DNA of 64,000 bases from Micromonospora tulbaghiae. GTDB lineage: Bacteria; Actinomycetota; Actinomycetes; Mycobacteriales; Micromonosporaceae. The DNA is taken from the NCBI RefSeq assembly GCF_900091605.1, contig NZ_FMCQ01000002.1:620001-684000 (forward strand). Direction: 5' to 3'. The notes beneath the pieces are model-generated. The model was given only the letters and a program-made list of their open reading frames with translations, made no database searches and was not told the origin of the DNA. Positions within the stretch are counted from its first letter, which is position 1, and every line of letters begins with the position of its first letter. The position numbers were made by a program, and so were the translations under genes. Of this stretch, positions 43,464 through 52,427 are shown piece by piece.

Positions 43464-44572
43464 GCGACGCGATGCGGGAACGCTGGCGGCTGGTGCTCGG
43501 CGACGCCGCGCAGGACAGCCTGGGCGGCCTGTCGGCCGAGGCGGCCGGCCGGGACGCCGCGCTGGACTGGCTCTACGGCCGCGACGCCGAACTGGGCCGC
43601 CGCGACGTGCGGCGGGGCGGGTCCGGTCCGTCCGCCTTGACGACAGTGGACTGGCTGGACGGGATCACCCGGCTGTTCCCGAAGGAGACTGTGCAGCGGC
43701 TGGAACGCGACGCGGTCGAGCGGTACGGCATCCACGAGGTCGTCACCGACCCGGCGGTGCTGGCCCGAGTCGAGCCGAACCCGGCGCTGCTGCGCGCGGT
43801 GCTGCGCACCAAGCACCTGATGGACCCGGAGGTGCTGCGGCTGGCCCGCAAGCTGGTCGAGGCGGTGGTGCGGCACCTGGTCGAGCGGCTGGCCGCCGAC
43901 GTGCGGCAGTCGTTCTCCGGGCCCCGGGCGCGCCGCCCCAGCCGGTTCCGGCAGGCCCGCAACTTCGACGTCCGGCGCACCATCCGGGCGAACCTGGCGC
44001 ACTGGCGGCCGGACGAGCGCCGGCTGCACGTCCGGCAGCCGCACTTCTTCTCCCGTACCCGCCGCCACCTCGACCGCTGGCAGGTGATCCTGCTGGTGGA
44101 CCAGTCCGGTTCGATGCTCGGCTCGGTGATCCACGCCGCTGTGACCGCCGCCTGCCTGTGGGGGCTGCCCGGCGTCCGGACCCACCTGGTCGCCTTCGAC
44201 ACCGAGGTGGTCGACCTGACCTCCGACGTGGACGACCCGGTCGAGCTGCTGATGAAGGTGCAGCTCGGCGGCGGCACCGACATCGCCCGCGCGGTCGCGT
44301 ACGGCGCGCAACTGGTGGAGAACCCGCGCCGGGCGATCGTCGCGCTGGTGTCGGACTTCTACGAGGGCGGGGACGCCGGTCGTCTGGTCCGGTCGGTGAA
44401 ACAACTCGTGGAGCAGGGCACGCACGTGCTGGCGCTGGCCGCGCTGGACGAGGAGGCCGACCCGGCGTACGACCGGGCCACCGCCCAGCGGCTGGCCGAC
44501 GTGGGCGCGGCAGTCGGCGCGATGACCCCGGGTGAACTGGCCGCGTTCGTGGCCGAGCACGTGGGCCGGTAG
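43460..44572 (+). CDS. VWA domain protein (YehP-like)
   Basis: A 370-residue protein with a helical N-terminal half and a C-terminal von Willebrand A domain (about 205-365). The metal-ion-dependent adhesion site is present: DQSGSM in VILLVDQSGSMLG, the Thr in GGGTDIARA and Asp in VSDFYEGGD. It should be the ligand-binding partner of the MoxR ATPase. GTG 43460 overlaps the DUF5682 stop. Confidence 0.9.
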   Translation: MSDAMRERWRLVLGDAAQDSLGGLSAEAAGRDAALDWLYGRDAELGRRDVRRGGSGPSALTTVDWLDGITRLFPKETVQRLERDAVERYGIHEVVTDPAVLARVEPNPALLRAVLRTKHLMDPEVLRLARKLVEAVVRHLVERLAADVRQSFSGPRARRPSRFRQARNFDVRRTIRANLAHWRPDERRLHVRQPHFFSRTRRHLDRWQVILLVDQSGSMLGSVIHAAVTAACLWGLPGVRTHLVAFDTEVVDLTSDVDDPVELLMKVQLGGGTDIARAVAYGAQLVENPRRAIVALVSDFYEGGDAGRLVRSVKQLVEQGTHVLALAALDEEADPAYDRATAQRLADVGAAVGAMTPGELAAFVAEHVGR

Positions 44573-44581
44573 GGGGACCGC

Positions 44582-46768
44582 ATGACCCGCGACGACCTGA
44601 TCGCGCTCACCCCGGACGTGCTCGCCGCGCTGAGCAACAGGGGCCTGGTGAAACGCGCCACCAAGGAGGTCGACGCCGGTGAGCGGCCCACGCTCACCGA
44701 GGACGCCGACGGCACGGTGCGCGCTGCGTACCCGGACGGGGTGACTGTGACACTCCCGCCGGGCGGCGGCGGGCTGGCGGCCGGCTGCTGCTCCTGCCCG
44801 GCGCCGGGCGTGTGCCGGCACGTGCTCGCCGTCGTGCTGACCTACCAGCGCACGCACGCCGCCACCGCGCCGGGCCCCGCGGCCGACCAGCCCGCGGCGC
44901 CGGACCGGCGTGCCGTGCCGGACCACGACACCGGACCGGACCGTAAGGCCGCGCCGGCCCATAAGACCGCGCCTGACGGGGAGGCCGCGCCTGACGGGGA
45001 GGCCGCGCCGGGTCGGCGCGCCATCCCCGAGCGGCGCGCCGCGCCGGACCACGACAGCGCGCCGGGCCACGACGTCGCGGCGGGCCGGGACCACGCCGGG
45101 GCCGATGGTGAGCCGTGGCGGTGGTCGCCGGGGGACGTCACCGACGACGAGCTGGCCGCCGCGATCGGCGCGCCCGCGCTCGCCGCCGCGCAGCGGCGCC
45201 GGCGGCGCGGCTACACCGCGGTGGTCCACCGGCCGGACGCTGCCGACCCGGTCCCGCGCGTGGAGCTGCCCACCGGCACGGTCCGCTTCCTGGTGCCCCG
45301 CCAGATCGGGTACGCGCGCGGCGACGCGGCCGACGACGGCGGCGAGGCGATCGCGCTCGCGGTGTGGGCGTGCCGGACGGCCGACCGGGAGCAGCCGGAC
45401 CACCCGGAGGCCCAGGTACGCGTCGGCGGGTCCGCCACCGTCGTGCAGCATCCGGCGCTGGACGCGGCCGTGGCGCTGGCCGCCGACGTGCTGCTGACCG
45501 GGGCCGCGCACCTGGGTTCCGGCGTGGACGCCCGGCTCGCGGCGGCCCGGCGCGACCTCGACACGGCCGGTCTGCGCTGGCCGCTGCTGGCGGTGGACGA
45601 CCTGGCCGGGCAACTGGAGGCGTACGCCGCGCGCGGCGCCCGGTACCGGCCGGAGACGTTCGCCGACCTGCTCGCCGAGCTGCCCGCGCGACGGCGCGCG
45701 GTGGTCAACGCCGGGGCCACGCCGCCGGAGCGGGTGCTGGGCACCCACGAGCCGGCGGAGACGCCGCTGCGGCGGGTGCGGCTGACCGGCCTCGGCGCCC
45801 GGGTCCGGGGCAGCGGCGGCGAGGTGGGCGCGGACGTGGTGCTCGCCCACCCGGCGGCCGTCTCGGTGCTGGTGCTGCGCCGCGCCTACCCCGTCGCCGA
45901 CGACGGCACGCCCACCGGGCACGAACTGGCGGGGCGGCGGGTCACCGGTACCACGATCGGCGCGCTCGCCACCGGCAACGTGGTCTCCGAGTCGGCGGTG
46001 CGCAGCGCCGCGCACCGGCTCCGGTTCGCCGCCGGCCGGCTGGCCCGCACCACTGTGACCCCCGGCGCCGGAGAGTGGTCCGGACTGCCACCCGGCCTGC
46101 TCGCCCGCGACCCGGACGCGCTCGCCGCCGAGCTGGCCGGGCGGCCGCCCCGGCTGCTGCGCCCCCGCACCGCCGCCGAGTCGGTGCGGGTGCTCGCGCT
46201 CGGCGAGGTGCGCGCCATCGGGTACGCGGCCGGCGAGCAGCGCCTCGACGCCACAGTGACCGGGGCCGACGGCGGCACGGCTACCGTCACCGCGACTCAC
46301 CACGCCGCCGCACCGGGCGCACTCGACGCGCTCGCGGCGGCGCTGGACGGCACACACGGGCGGCCGCGCTACGTCAGCGGGACGGTACGCCGCGGCGCCG
46401 ACGGGCTCGTCGTCGAGCCGCTGGCGGTGGTCGCCGACGCGGTGGTCGTACCCGATCTGGCACCTGGAGTGGGCGACGGCCGGCTGGCCGGCGCGGTCGA
46501 CGCCCGGCCCGACCCGGTCGCCGCGGCGCTGGGTACGGCGTCGGCGCTGCTCGCCCAGGCCGCGCACACCGGCCTGCGGCACCTGCCGGCCGGCTTCCCC
46601 GGCCGGCTGCGCACGACGGCGGCCGGTCTCGCCGGAGTCGGTCTGGACCGCTGCGGCGCGGCCCTGTCCGGCCTGGCCGGGTCGCTCGGTGCCGACCCGG
46701 GCGAACCGGCGGTACGGGCCTGGGTCGACGCCTGGATCCGGCTGTCGGTGACGGCGGAGTCCCGGTGA
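44582..46768 (+). CDS. SWIM zinc-finger protein (YehQ-like)
   Basis: A 728-residue protein with an N-terminal SWIM zinc finger (CCSCPAPGVCRH near residue 63-74, CxCx(n)CxH). A low-complexity segment at about residues 100-175 consists of repeated Ala/Pro/Asp/Arg words (DGEAAPDGEAAPGRRAIPE) and is clearly repetitive at DNA level. The remaining 550 residues are weakly conserved. SWIM fingers occur in DNA- and protein-binding factors such as recombination-associated Shu2/SWS1 proteins. It follows the VWA gene by 9 bases and closes the YehI-L-M-P-Q-like set. Confidence 0.85.
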   Translation: MTRDDLIALTPDVLAALSNRGLVKRATKEVDAGERPTLTEDADGTVRAAYPDGVTVTLPPGGGGLAAGCCSCPAPGVCRHVLAVVLTYQRTHAATAPGPAADQPAAPDRRAVPDHDTGPDRKAAPAHKTAPDGEAAPDGEAAPGRRAIPERRAAPDHDSAPGHDVAAGRDHAGADGEPWRWSPGDVTDDELAAAIGAPALAAAQRRRRRGYTAVVHRPDAADPVPRVELPTGTVRFLVPRQIGYARGDAADDGGEAIALAVWACRTADREQPDHPEAQVRVGGSATVVQHPALDAAVALAADVLLTGAAHLGSGVDARLAAARRDLDTAGLRWPLLAVDDLAGQLEAYAARGARYRPETFADLLAELPARRRAVVNAGATPPERVLGTHEPAETPLRRVRLTGLGARVRGSGGEVGADVVLAHPAAVSVLVLRRAYPVADDGTPTGHELAGRRVTGTTIGALATGNVVSESAVRSAAHRLRFAAGRLARTTVTPGAGEWSGLPPGLLARDPDALAAELAGRPPRLLRPRTAAESVRVLALGEVRAIGYAAGEQRLDATVTGADGGTATVTATHHAAAPGALDALAAALDGTHGRPRYVSGTVRRGADGLVVEPLAVVADAVVVPDLAPGVGDGRLAGAVDARPDPVAAALGTASALLAQAAHTGLRHLPAGFPGRLRTTAAGLAGVGLDRCGAALSGLAGSLGADPGEPAVRAWVDAWIRLSVTAESR

Positions 46769-46808
46769 GCCGGTCCCCACGGCCGGGACGGATCGCTACG
46801 GTGTGCAG

Positions 46809-47783
46809 GTGGCGACCACGGCGGCGCAGGAGATCCAGGTGGGGGAGCGGCTGGTCCGCGTCTCCAGCCCCGACAAGCCCTACTTCCCGGAGCGCGGGCT
46901 GACCAAGCTGGACGTGGTCCGCTACTTCCTGTCCGTCGGCGACGGCATCCTGCGCGCGCTGCGGGACCGGCCGACCATGCTGGAACGCTGGCCGCGCGGC
47001 GTGTTCGAGGGCGCCAAGGTCGCCACCCGGCAGACGAACAAGGGCGACGCGTTCTACCAGAAGCGGCTCCCGGCCGGCGCGCCCGACTGGGTGCGCACCG
47101 CGCACATCACGTTCCCCAGTGGCCGTACCGCCGACGAGGTGGCGCCGAGTGAGCTGGCGGTGGTGATCTGGGCGGCCAACCTGGGCACGCTGCGCTTCCA
47201 CCCGTGGCCGGTGTCCAAGGACGACGTGGAACGCCCCGACCAGCTGCGCATCGACCTCGACCCGATGCCGGGCGTCGACTTCGCGCAGGTGGTGCCGGTG
47301 GCGCACGAGGTACGCGCGTACCTGACCGAGCTGGGCCTGGAGGGCTTCCCGAAGACCACCGGCGGGCGCGGCATCCATGTCTACGTCTCGATCGAGCCAC
47401 GCTGGAGCTTCGGCGAGTGCCGGCGGGCGGTGCTGGCGCTGGGCCGGGAGATGCAGCGCCGCCTGCCCGACCTGGTCACCACCACCTGGTGGCGTGACCA
47501 GCGGGACCGGCCGGTGTTCGTCGACTACAACCAGATGGCCCGCGACCACACGATGACCTCGGCGTACTCGATCCGGCCGACGCCGGCGGCGCTGGTCTCG
47601 GCGCCGCTGGACTGGTCGGAGCTGGACGACGCCCGGCCGGAGGACTTCGACGTGGTCAGCATGCCCGCGCGGTTCGCCGGGCGCGGCGACCCGCACGCCG
47701 GGCTGGACGGACGGCGGTACTCGCTCCAGCCGCTGCTGGACCGGGCCGACGCCGAAGGGCTGGAGTCGCCGCCGGAACGCTGA
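46809..47783 (+). CDS. LigD-type polymerase/primase (PolDom)
   Basis: A 324-residue archaeo-eukaryotic primase-like polymerase of the LigD polymerase-domain family: VSSPDKPYFPERGLTKLDVV, KGDAFYQKRLP, the catalytic DLD in LRIDLDPMPG, TTGGRGIHVYV and DYNQMARDHT are diagnostic. LigD PolDoms fill gaps and add ribonucleotides in non-homologous end joining; ligase and nuclease domains and Ku are absent here. TACGGT at 46797-46802 sits seven bases before GTG 46809, so a leaderless start is proposed; GTG 46803 is the alternative. It trails the damage-inducible operon by 40 bases and may be co-transcribed. Confidence 0.9.
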   Translation: MATTAAQEIQVGERLVRVSSPDKPYFPERGLTKLDVVRYFLSVGDGILRALRDRPTMLERWPRGVFEGAKVATRQTNKGDAFYQKRLPAGAPDWVRTAHITFPSGRTADEVAPSELAVVIWAANLGTLRFHPWPVSKDDVERPDQLRIDLDPMPGVDFAQVVPVAHEVRAYLTELGLEGFPKTTGGRGIHVYVSIEPRWSFGECRRAVLALGREMQRRLPDLVTTTWWRDQRDRPVFVDYNQMARDHTMTSAYSIRPTPAALVSAPLDWSELDDARPEDFDVVSMPARFAGRGDPHAGLDGRRYSLQPLLDRADAEGLESPPER

Positions 47784-47788
47784 GGCGG

Positions 47789-48295
47789 TCAGTCCCAGGG
47801 GCTCTGTGTGCCGTCGAACTCCTCGAACACCAGCCAGGTGCGGGTGGACAGCACCCCGGCGATGCTCTGCACCCGGTCCAGCACCACGTCCCGCAGCGTC
47901 GCGTTGTCCGGCGCCCGGACCAGGGCGAGGACGTCGTGCTCGCCGCTGAGCAGCGCCGCGTGTTCGATGTAGCGCACCCGGGCCAGCTCGGCGGAGACCT
48001 CCCGCCAGGTGTTCTGCTCGATGGTGAGCGCGATGTACGCCGACGTGCCCAGACCGGCCGGCTCCGGCGCGACCCGCGCGGTGAACCCGGTCAGCACCCC
48101 GTCGCGCAGCAGCCGCTCCACCCGGGCGTACGCGTTCGTGCGGGAGACGTGCACCCGTTCGGCGAGCGTACGGATCGACGTCCGGGCGTCGCGGACCAGC
48201 TCACGCAGGATCCGCCGGTCCACCTCGTCGAGCGGCCCGGCCGAACGTCCCGTTCCGCCCGCCGCGCCCGGTGTGGCGCCGGTCTCCTGGCTCAC
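47789..48295 (-). CDS. Lrp/AsnC family transcriptional regulator
   Basis: A 168-residue regulator: helix-turn-helix in LDEVDRRILRELVRDARTSI and LAERVHVSRTNAYARVERL, then a RAM ligand-binding domain (about 85-165). GGGAGG stands 9 bases before GTG 48295 but directly touches GTG 48304, so the shorter start is preferred. It is divergent from a branched-chain-type 2-oxoacid dehydrogenase operon, the arrangement known for BkdR-like control by leucine, isoleucine, valine or their ketoacids. It is convergent with the polymerase gene (5 bases apart). Confidence 0.9.
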   Translation of the reverse strand: MSQETGATPGAAGGTGRSAGPLDEVDRRILRELVRDARTSIRTLAERVHVSRTNAYARVERLLRDGVLTGFTARVAPEPAGLGTSAYIALTIEQNTWREVSAELARVRYIEHAALLSGEHDVLALVRAPDNATLRDVVLDRVQSIAGVLSTRTWLVFEEFDGTQSPWD

Positions 48296-48340
48296 CTCAG
48301 CCACCCTCCCGTGCCATTCGTCCCGCGTTCATCCCGCATG

Positions 48341-48349
48341 TTGAGTCAA
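48341..48349. promoter_or_regulatory. TTGAGTCAA palindrome in the bkd control region
   Basis: The 9-base palindrome TTGA-G-TCAA lies about 55 bases before the E1 alpha start, in the gap between the divergent Lrp and bkd genes. It may be half of a Lrp-type operator and/or part of the -35 region. Confidence 0.35.
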
Positions 48350-48400
48350 TCATCCACTACCGGGACCATAGGGCCACCACACGTCCAGGAGGTCCCCGCC

Positions 48401-49567
48401 GTGACGACCACACCCCAGGCGGTCCGCAGGGCATCCCCGCGTACCCGCCGGAAGACCACCCCGGCCGCACCCGACCCGTCGGCCGGCTTCATGCCGCAGC
48501 GGGAGCCGGTCCGGCTGCTCGAACCCGACGGGACCCCGCTGCCGGCCCGCGACGACTACCCGGAGCCGCCGGTCGAGACGCTGCGCGAGATGTACCGGCG
48601 GATGGTCGTCGGCCGCCGCTTCGACGTGCAGGCCACCGCGCTGACCAAGCAGGGCCGCCTCGCCGTCTACCCGTCCGCGCGCGGCCAGGAGGCGTGCCAG
48701 ATCGGCGGCGTCCTCGCGCTGCGCGACACCGACTGGGTGTTCCCGACCTACCGCGAGTCGATGGCGCTGACCGCGCGCGGACTCGACCCGGTCGAGGTGC
48801 TGACGCTGCTGCGCGGCGACTGGCACTGCGGGTACGACCCGGCCGCCACCCACACCGCGCCGCAGTGCACCCCGCTCGCCACCCAGTGCGTGCACGCCGC
48901 CGGGCTGGCCTACGGCGAGTCGTACCAGGGCCGCGACACGGTGGCGCTGGCGTTCATCGGCGACGGCGCCACCAGCGAGGGCGACTTCCACGAGGGGATC
49001 AACTTCGCCGCCGTGTTCAAGGCGCCCGTCGTCTACCTGGTGCAGAACAACAAGTACGCGATCAGCGTGCCGCTGTCCCGGCAGACCGCCGCGCCGAGCC
49101 TGGCGTACAAGGGCGTCGGCTACGGCGTACCCAGCGAGCAGGTCGACGGCAACGACCCGGTGGCCGTCCTCGCGGTGCTGGAGCGCGCCGTGGCGCACGC
49201 CCGCGCCGGCAAGGGCCCCTACCTGATCGAGGCCCACACCTACCGGATGGAGCCGCACACAAACGCCGACGACCAGACCCGCTACCGCGACGCCGACGAG
49301 GTCGAGGCGTGGCGTGACCGCGACCCGATCGCCCGGCTCGAGGCGTACCTGCGGGCCAAGGGCGTGCTCGACGACGCCGCCGTCGCGGAGATCGCCGCGG
49401 AGGCCGAGGAGTACGCCGCGGCGCTGCGCCGCCGGATGGACGTCCAGCCCACCGTCGACCCGCTGAGCCTTTTCGACCACGTGTACGCCGAGCCGACGCC
49501 GCAACTGGCCGAGCAGCGCGAGATGGTCCGGGCCGAGCTGGCCGCCGACGCGGAGGGGGACGCCTGA
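48401..49567 (+). CDS. bkdA: Branched-chain 2-oxoacid dehydrogenase E1 alpha subunit
   Basis: A 388-residue E1 alpha subunit. The thiamine-diphosphate motif is FIGDGATSEGDFHEG with QNNKYAISVP following. The N-terminal 40 residues are basic and disordered (RRASPRTRRK), then RLLEPDGTPLP. Compared with the orphan E1 alpha at 9954 it has the longer housekeeping layout. GTG 48401 follows AGGAGG at ideal spacing. Predicted role: oxidative decarboxylation of ketoacids from valine, leucine and isoleucine to acyl-CoA starters for branched fatty acids. A pyruvate-specific complex is the alternative; the Lrp neighbour favours branched-chain substrates. Confidence 0.88.
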   Translation: MTTTPQAVRRASPRTRRKTTPAAPDPSAGFMPQREPVRLLEPDGTPLPARDDYPEPPVETLREMYRRMVVGRRFDVQATALTKQGRLAVYPSARGQEACQIGGVLALRDTDWVFPTYRESMALTARGLDPVEVLTLLRGDWHCGYDPAATHTAPQCTPLATQCVHAAGLAYGESYQGRDTVALAFIGDGATSEGDFHEGINFAAVFKAPVVYLVQNNKYAISVPLSRQTAAPSLAYKGVGYGVPSEQVDGNDPVAVLAVLERAVAHARAGKGPYLIEAHTYRMEPHTNADDQTRYRDADEVEAWRDRDPIARLEAYLRAKGVLDDAAVAEIAAEAEEYAAALRRRMDVQPTVDPLSLFDHVYAEPTPQLAEQREMVRAELAADAEGDA

Positions 49568-50571
49568 TGGCCACCATGACCATGGCGAAGGCACTCAACG
49601 CCGCGCTCGCCGACGCGATGCTCGACGACGACCGGGTGCTCGTCTTCGGTGAGGACGTCGGCCAGCTCGGCGGCGTCTTCCGGATCACCGACGGGCTGCA
49701 GGCCCGCTTCGGCGACAAGCGCTGCTTCGACACCCCCCTCGCCGAGGCCGGCATCGTCGGTTTCGCCGTCGGCCTGGCCATGTCCGGGCTGCGGCCGGTG
49801 GTCGAGATGCAGTTCGACGCGTTCGCGTACCCGGCGTTCGAGCAGATCGCCTCGCACGTGGCGAAGCTGCGCAACCGCACCCGCGGCGCGCTCAGCGTGC
49901 CGATCGTCATCCGGGTGCCCTACGCCGGTGGCATCGGCGGCGTGGAGCACCACTGCGACTCGTCCGAGGCGTACTACGCGCACACCCCCGGCCTGAAGGT
50001 GGTCACCCCGGCCACCGTGGACGACGCGTATTCGCTGCTGCGCGCCGCCATCGACGACCCCGACCCGGTGGTGTTCCTGGAGCCCAAGAAGCTCTACTTC
50101 ACCAGCGCCGAGGCGGAGCTGCCGGCCCGCACCGCGCCGATCGGCACCGCCGTGGTGCGCCGCCCCGGCACCGACGCCACCCTGATCGCGTACGGCCCGG
50201 CGGTGCCGGTCGCGCTCGCCGCCGCCGAGGCCGCCCGCGAGGAGGGCTGGGACCTGGAGGTCGTCGACGTGCGCAGCATCGTGCCGTTCGACGACGCCAC
50301 GGTCACCGCCTCGGTACGCCGTACCGGCCGGTGCGTGGTGATCCAGGAGGCGCAGGGCTTCGCCGGGGTCGGCGCGGAGATCGCCGCCCGGGTCCAGGAG
50401 CGCTGCTTCCACGCGCTGCACGCCCCGGTGCTGCGGGTGTCCGGGCTGGACATCCCGTACCCGGCGCCGATGCTGGAGCACACCCACCTGCCCTCGGTCG
50501 ACCGCGTGCTGGACACCGTGGCCCGGCTTCAGTGGGACGACCAGCCCGACACGCGGTGGGTGGCGGCATGA
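49567..50571 (+). CDS. bkdB: Branched-chain 2-oxoacid dehydrogenase E1 beta subunit
   Basis: A 334-residue E1 beta subunit coupled by TGATG to the alpha gene. Typical blocks: VFGEDVGQLGGVFRITDGLQ, CFDTPLAEAGIVGFAVGLAMSG, QFDAFAYPAFEQI, GGIGGVEHHCDSSEAYYAHTPGL and VVDVRSIVPFD. It keeps the GGxExHxxSxEA-type loop that the orphan beta subunit at 10925 lacks. Its stop overlaps the first of four repeat units that precede the E2 gene. Confidence 0.92.
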   Translation: MATMTMAKALNAALADAMLDDDRVLVFGEDVGQLGGVFRITDGLQARFGDKRCFDTPLAEAGIVGFAVGLAMSGLRPVVEMQFDAFAYPAFEQIASHVAKLRNRTRGALSVPIVIRVPYAGGIGGVEHHCDSSEAYYAHTPGLKVVTPATVDDAYSLLRAAIDDPDPVVFLEPKKLYFTSAEAELPARTAPIGTAVVRRPGTDATLIAYGPAVPVALAAAEAAREEGWDLEVVDVRSIVPFDDATVTASVRRTGRCVVIQEAQGFAGVGAEIAARVQERCFHALHAPVLRVSGLDIPYPAPMLEHTHLPSVDRVLDTVARLQWDDQPDTRWVAA

Positions 50572-50795
50572 GCGAACGCACCGAGCGGAGCGAGGGCCGT
50601 GAGGCCATGCCCGGCCGGCACGGCATGAGCGAACGCACCGAGCGGAGCGAGGGCCGTGAGGCCATGCCCGGCCGGCACGGCATGAGCGAACGCACCGAGC
50701 GGAGCGAGGGCCGTGAGGCCATGCCCGGCCGGCACGGCATGAGCGAACGCACCGAGCGGAGCGAGGGCCGTGAGGCCATGCCCGGTCGGAACGGC
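50568..50795 (+). repeat. 57-bp in-frame start-codon repeat, four tandem copies
   Basis: Units at 50568, 50625, 50682 and 50739, each 57 bases and each beginning ATGAGCGAACGC. Units 1-3 are identical; unit 4 has two changes so its peptide ends MPGRNG. The array starts at the ATGA overlap with the E1 beta stop and ends in GGCATGACAGCG, where the lipoyl-domain protein proper begins. The same unit occurs once at 8177. Confidence 0.95.
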
Positions 50796-52361
50796 ATGAC
50801 AGCGGCGATCGGTACCCGCGACTTCCTCCTGCCTGACCTCGGGGAAGGGCTCAGCGAGGCGGAGATCGTCGAGTGGCGGGTGGCGGTCGGTGACGTGGTG
50901 ACCGTGGACCAGACAGTGGTCGAGGTGGAGACCGCCAAGGCCGTGGTCGACGTGCCGTGCCCGTACGCCGGCCGGGTCGTGGCCCTGCACGGCGCGGCCG
51001 GTGAGGTCCGCCCGGTGGGCCAGCCGCTGATCACCATCGCCCCGCTCGACGACGCCCCCGACCCGCACGCCACCTACCGTGAGGAGGAGCGCGCGGGGTC
51101 CGGCAACGTCCTGATCGGCTACGGCACCGGCCACGGCGGCTCGGGCCGGCGGAGGCGCCGTCCGCGGCTGGCGCTCGCTCCCGAGCCCGGCGCGCCGGCC
51201 TCGGCAGACGCCGCGGCCGTGACCGGCTCCGCGTCCGGTCCGGCGGCCGTGACCGGCTCTCCGGTCTCGGCGGGTTCGGTTCCGGCAGGCTCTCCGGCCC
51301 CGGCCGGTCCGGCGGCCGCGTCTGGCTCTCCGGCCCCGGCCGGTTCGGCTCCGGAAGGCTCTCCGGCCCTGGCGAGTCCGGTTCCAGCCGGTTCACCGGC
51401 CCGGGGCGGCGTGTCCGCGTCGGCGGACGGTACGGCCGAGCCGGCACCGGCCGGCGGACCGTCGGCTCCGCTCGTCATCTCGCCGATCGTGCGGCGGCTG
51501 GCGAAGGAGCACGGCATCGACCTGGCGTCGCTGCGCGGCACCGGGCCGGGCGGCGTGATCCGCCGGGCCGACCTGGACGCCGCCGTGGCCGCCCCCGCGC
51601 CGGCGGCACGGCTGACAGCGGTGCCGGACGCCCCGGCCGCGCATGTCGGGCTCGCCCCGGCCGGCGACGGAGACACCGTCATCCCGCTCACCGGCATCCG
51701 CAAGGTGATCGCCGACAAGCTCTCCCGCAGCCGGCGGGAGATCCCCGAGGTGACCATCTGGGTCGACGTGGACGCCACCGGCCTGCTGGAAACGCGCGCC
51801 GCGATCAACGCGGCCACCCCTGATGCGCCGGTGAGCATCCTGGCGCTGCTGGCCCGGATCTGCCTCAGCGGCCTGCGGAGGTATCCGCAGCTCAACGCGC
51901 ACGTCGACACCGAGGGGCAGCGGATCGTCCAGTCCGCGGGCGTGCACCTGGGCATCGCCGCGCAGACCGAGCGGGGCCTGGTCGTGCCGGTGGTGCGCGA
52001 CGCGCAGCGGCTGACCACCCGGGAGTTGGCCGCCGCGCTCGCCGAGACCACGGCGGCGGCCCGGGCCGGCACGCTGCCACCGGCACGGCTGACCGGCGGG
52101 ACGTTCACCCTCAACAACTACGGCGTGTTCGGCGTGGACGGCTCCACGCCGATCATCAACCATCCGGAGGCGGCGCTGCTCGGCGTCGGCCGGATCGTGG
52201 ACAAGCCGTGGGTGGTGGACGGGCAGCTCGCGGTCCGCAAGGTGACCCAGATCAGTCTCACGTTCGACCACCGGGTCTGCGACGGTGGCGTGGCCGGCGG
52301 CTTCCTGCGCCACGTCGCCGACTGCGTCGAGCAGCCCGCCCTCCTGGTAGCCAACGTCTGA
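50568..52361 (+). CDS. bkdC: Dihydrolipoamide acyltransferase (E2), with four repeated N-terminal peptides
   Basis: A 597-residue E2 if translated from ATG 50568, or 521 residues from ATG 50796. Without the repeat peptides the protein starts with a lipoyl domain (FLLPDLGEGLSEAEIVEW, lipoylated K124 in VETAKAVVD), then a long Ala/Pro/Gly/Ser linker (about residues 195-300), a peripheral-subunit-binding domain (ISPIVRRLAKEHGIDLASL, RGTGPGGVIRRAD) and the catalytic domain ending TFDHRVCDGGVAGGFL with the catalytic His. The four copies of [19 protein letters not shown] have no counterpart in E2 enzymes. It forms the complex core; E3 is encoded elsewhere. The E2 could also serve the orphan E1 pair of the biosynthetic locus (inference). 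Confidence 0.92.
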   Translation: MSERTERSEGREAMPGRHGMSERTERSEGREAMPGRHGMSERTERSEGREAMPGRHGMSERTERSEGREAMPGRNGMTAAIGTRDFLLPDLGEGLSEAEIVEWRVAVGDVVTVDQTVVEVETAKAVVDVPCPYAGRVVALHGAAGEVRPVGQPLITIAPLDDAPDPHATYREEERAGSGNVLIGYGTGHGGSGRRRRRPRLALAPEPGAPASADAAAVTGSASGPAAVTGSPVSAGSVPAGSPAPAGPAAASGSPAPAGSAPEGSPALASPVPAGSPARGGVSASADGTAEPAPAGGPSAPLVISPIVRRLAKEHGIDLASLRGTGPGGVIRRADLDAAVAAPAPAARLTAVPDAPAAHVGLAPAGDGDTVIPLTGIRKVIADKLSRSRREIPEVTIWVDVDATGLLETRAAINAATPDAPVSILALLARICLSGLRRYPQLNAHVDTEGQRIVQSAGVHLGIAAQTERGLVVPVVRDAQRLTTRELAAALAETTAAARAGTLPPARLTGGTFTLNNYGVFGVDGSTPIINHPEAALLGVGRIVDKPWVVDGQLAVRKVTQISLTFDHRVCDGGVAGGFLRHVADCVEQPALLVANV

Positions 52362-52427
52362 CCGTCCACCTCCTGGCCCCGGCCCCCACCACGGGGGCCG
52401 GGGCCGCACACGTCCCCGGTGCCCGTT

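Noticed and set aside
46743..46750. TGTCGGTG near the end of the SWIM gene, a possible PafBC site for the polymerase
   Set aside because: No TAnnnT follows after 8 bases; the bases encode LSV of the SWIM protein.
50568..50795. Tandem 57-bp units considered as a CRISPR-like array
   Set aside because: Units are contiguous without spacers, open in one frame and bounded by start codons; no cas gene is present.
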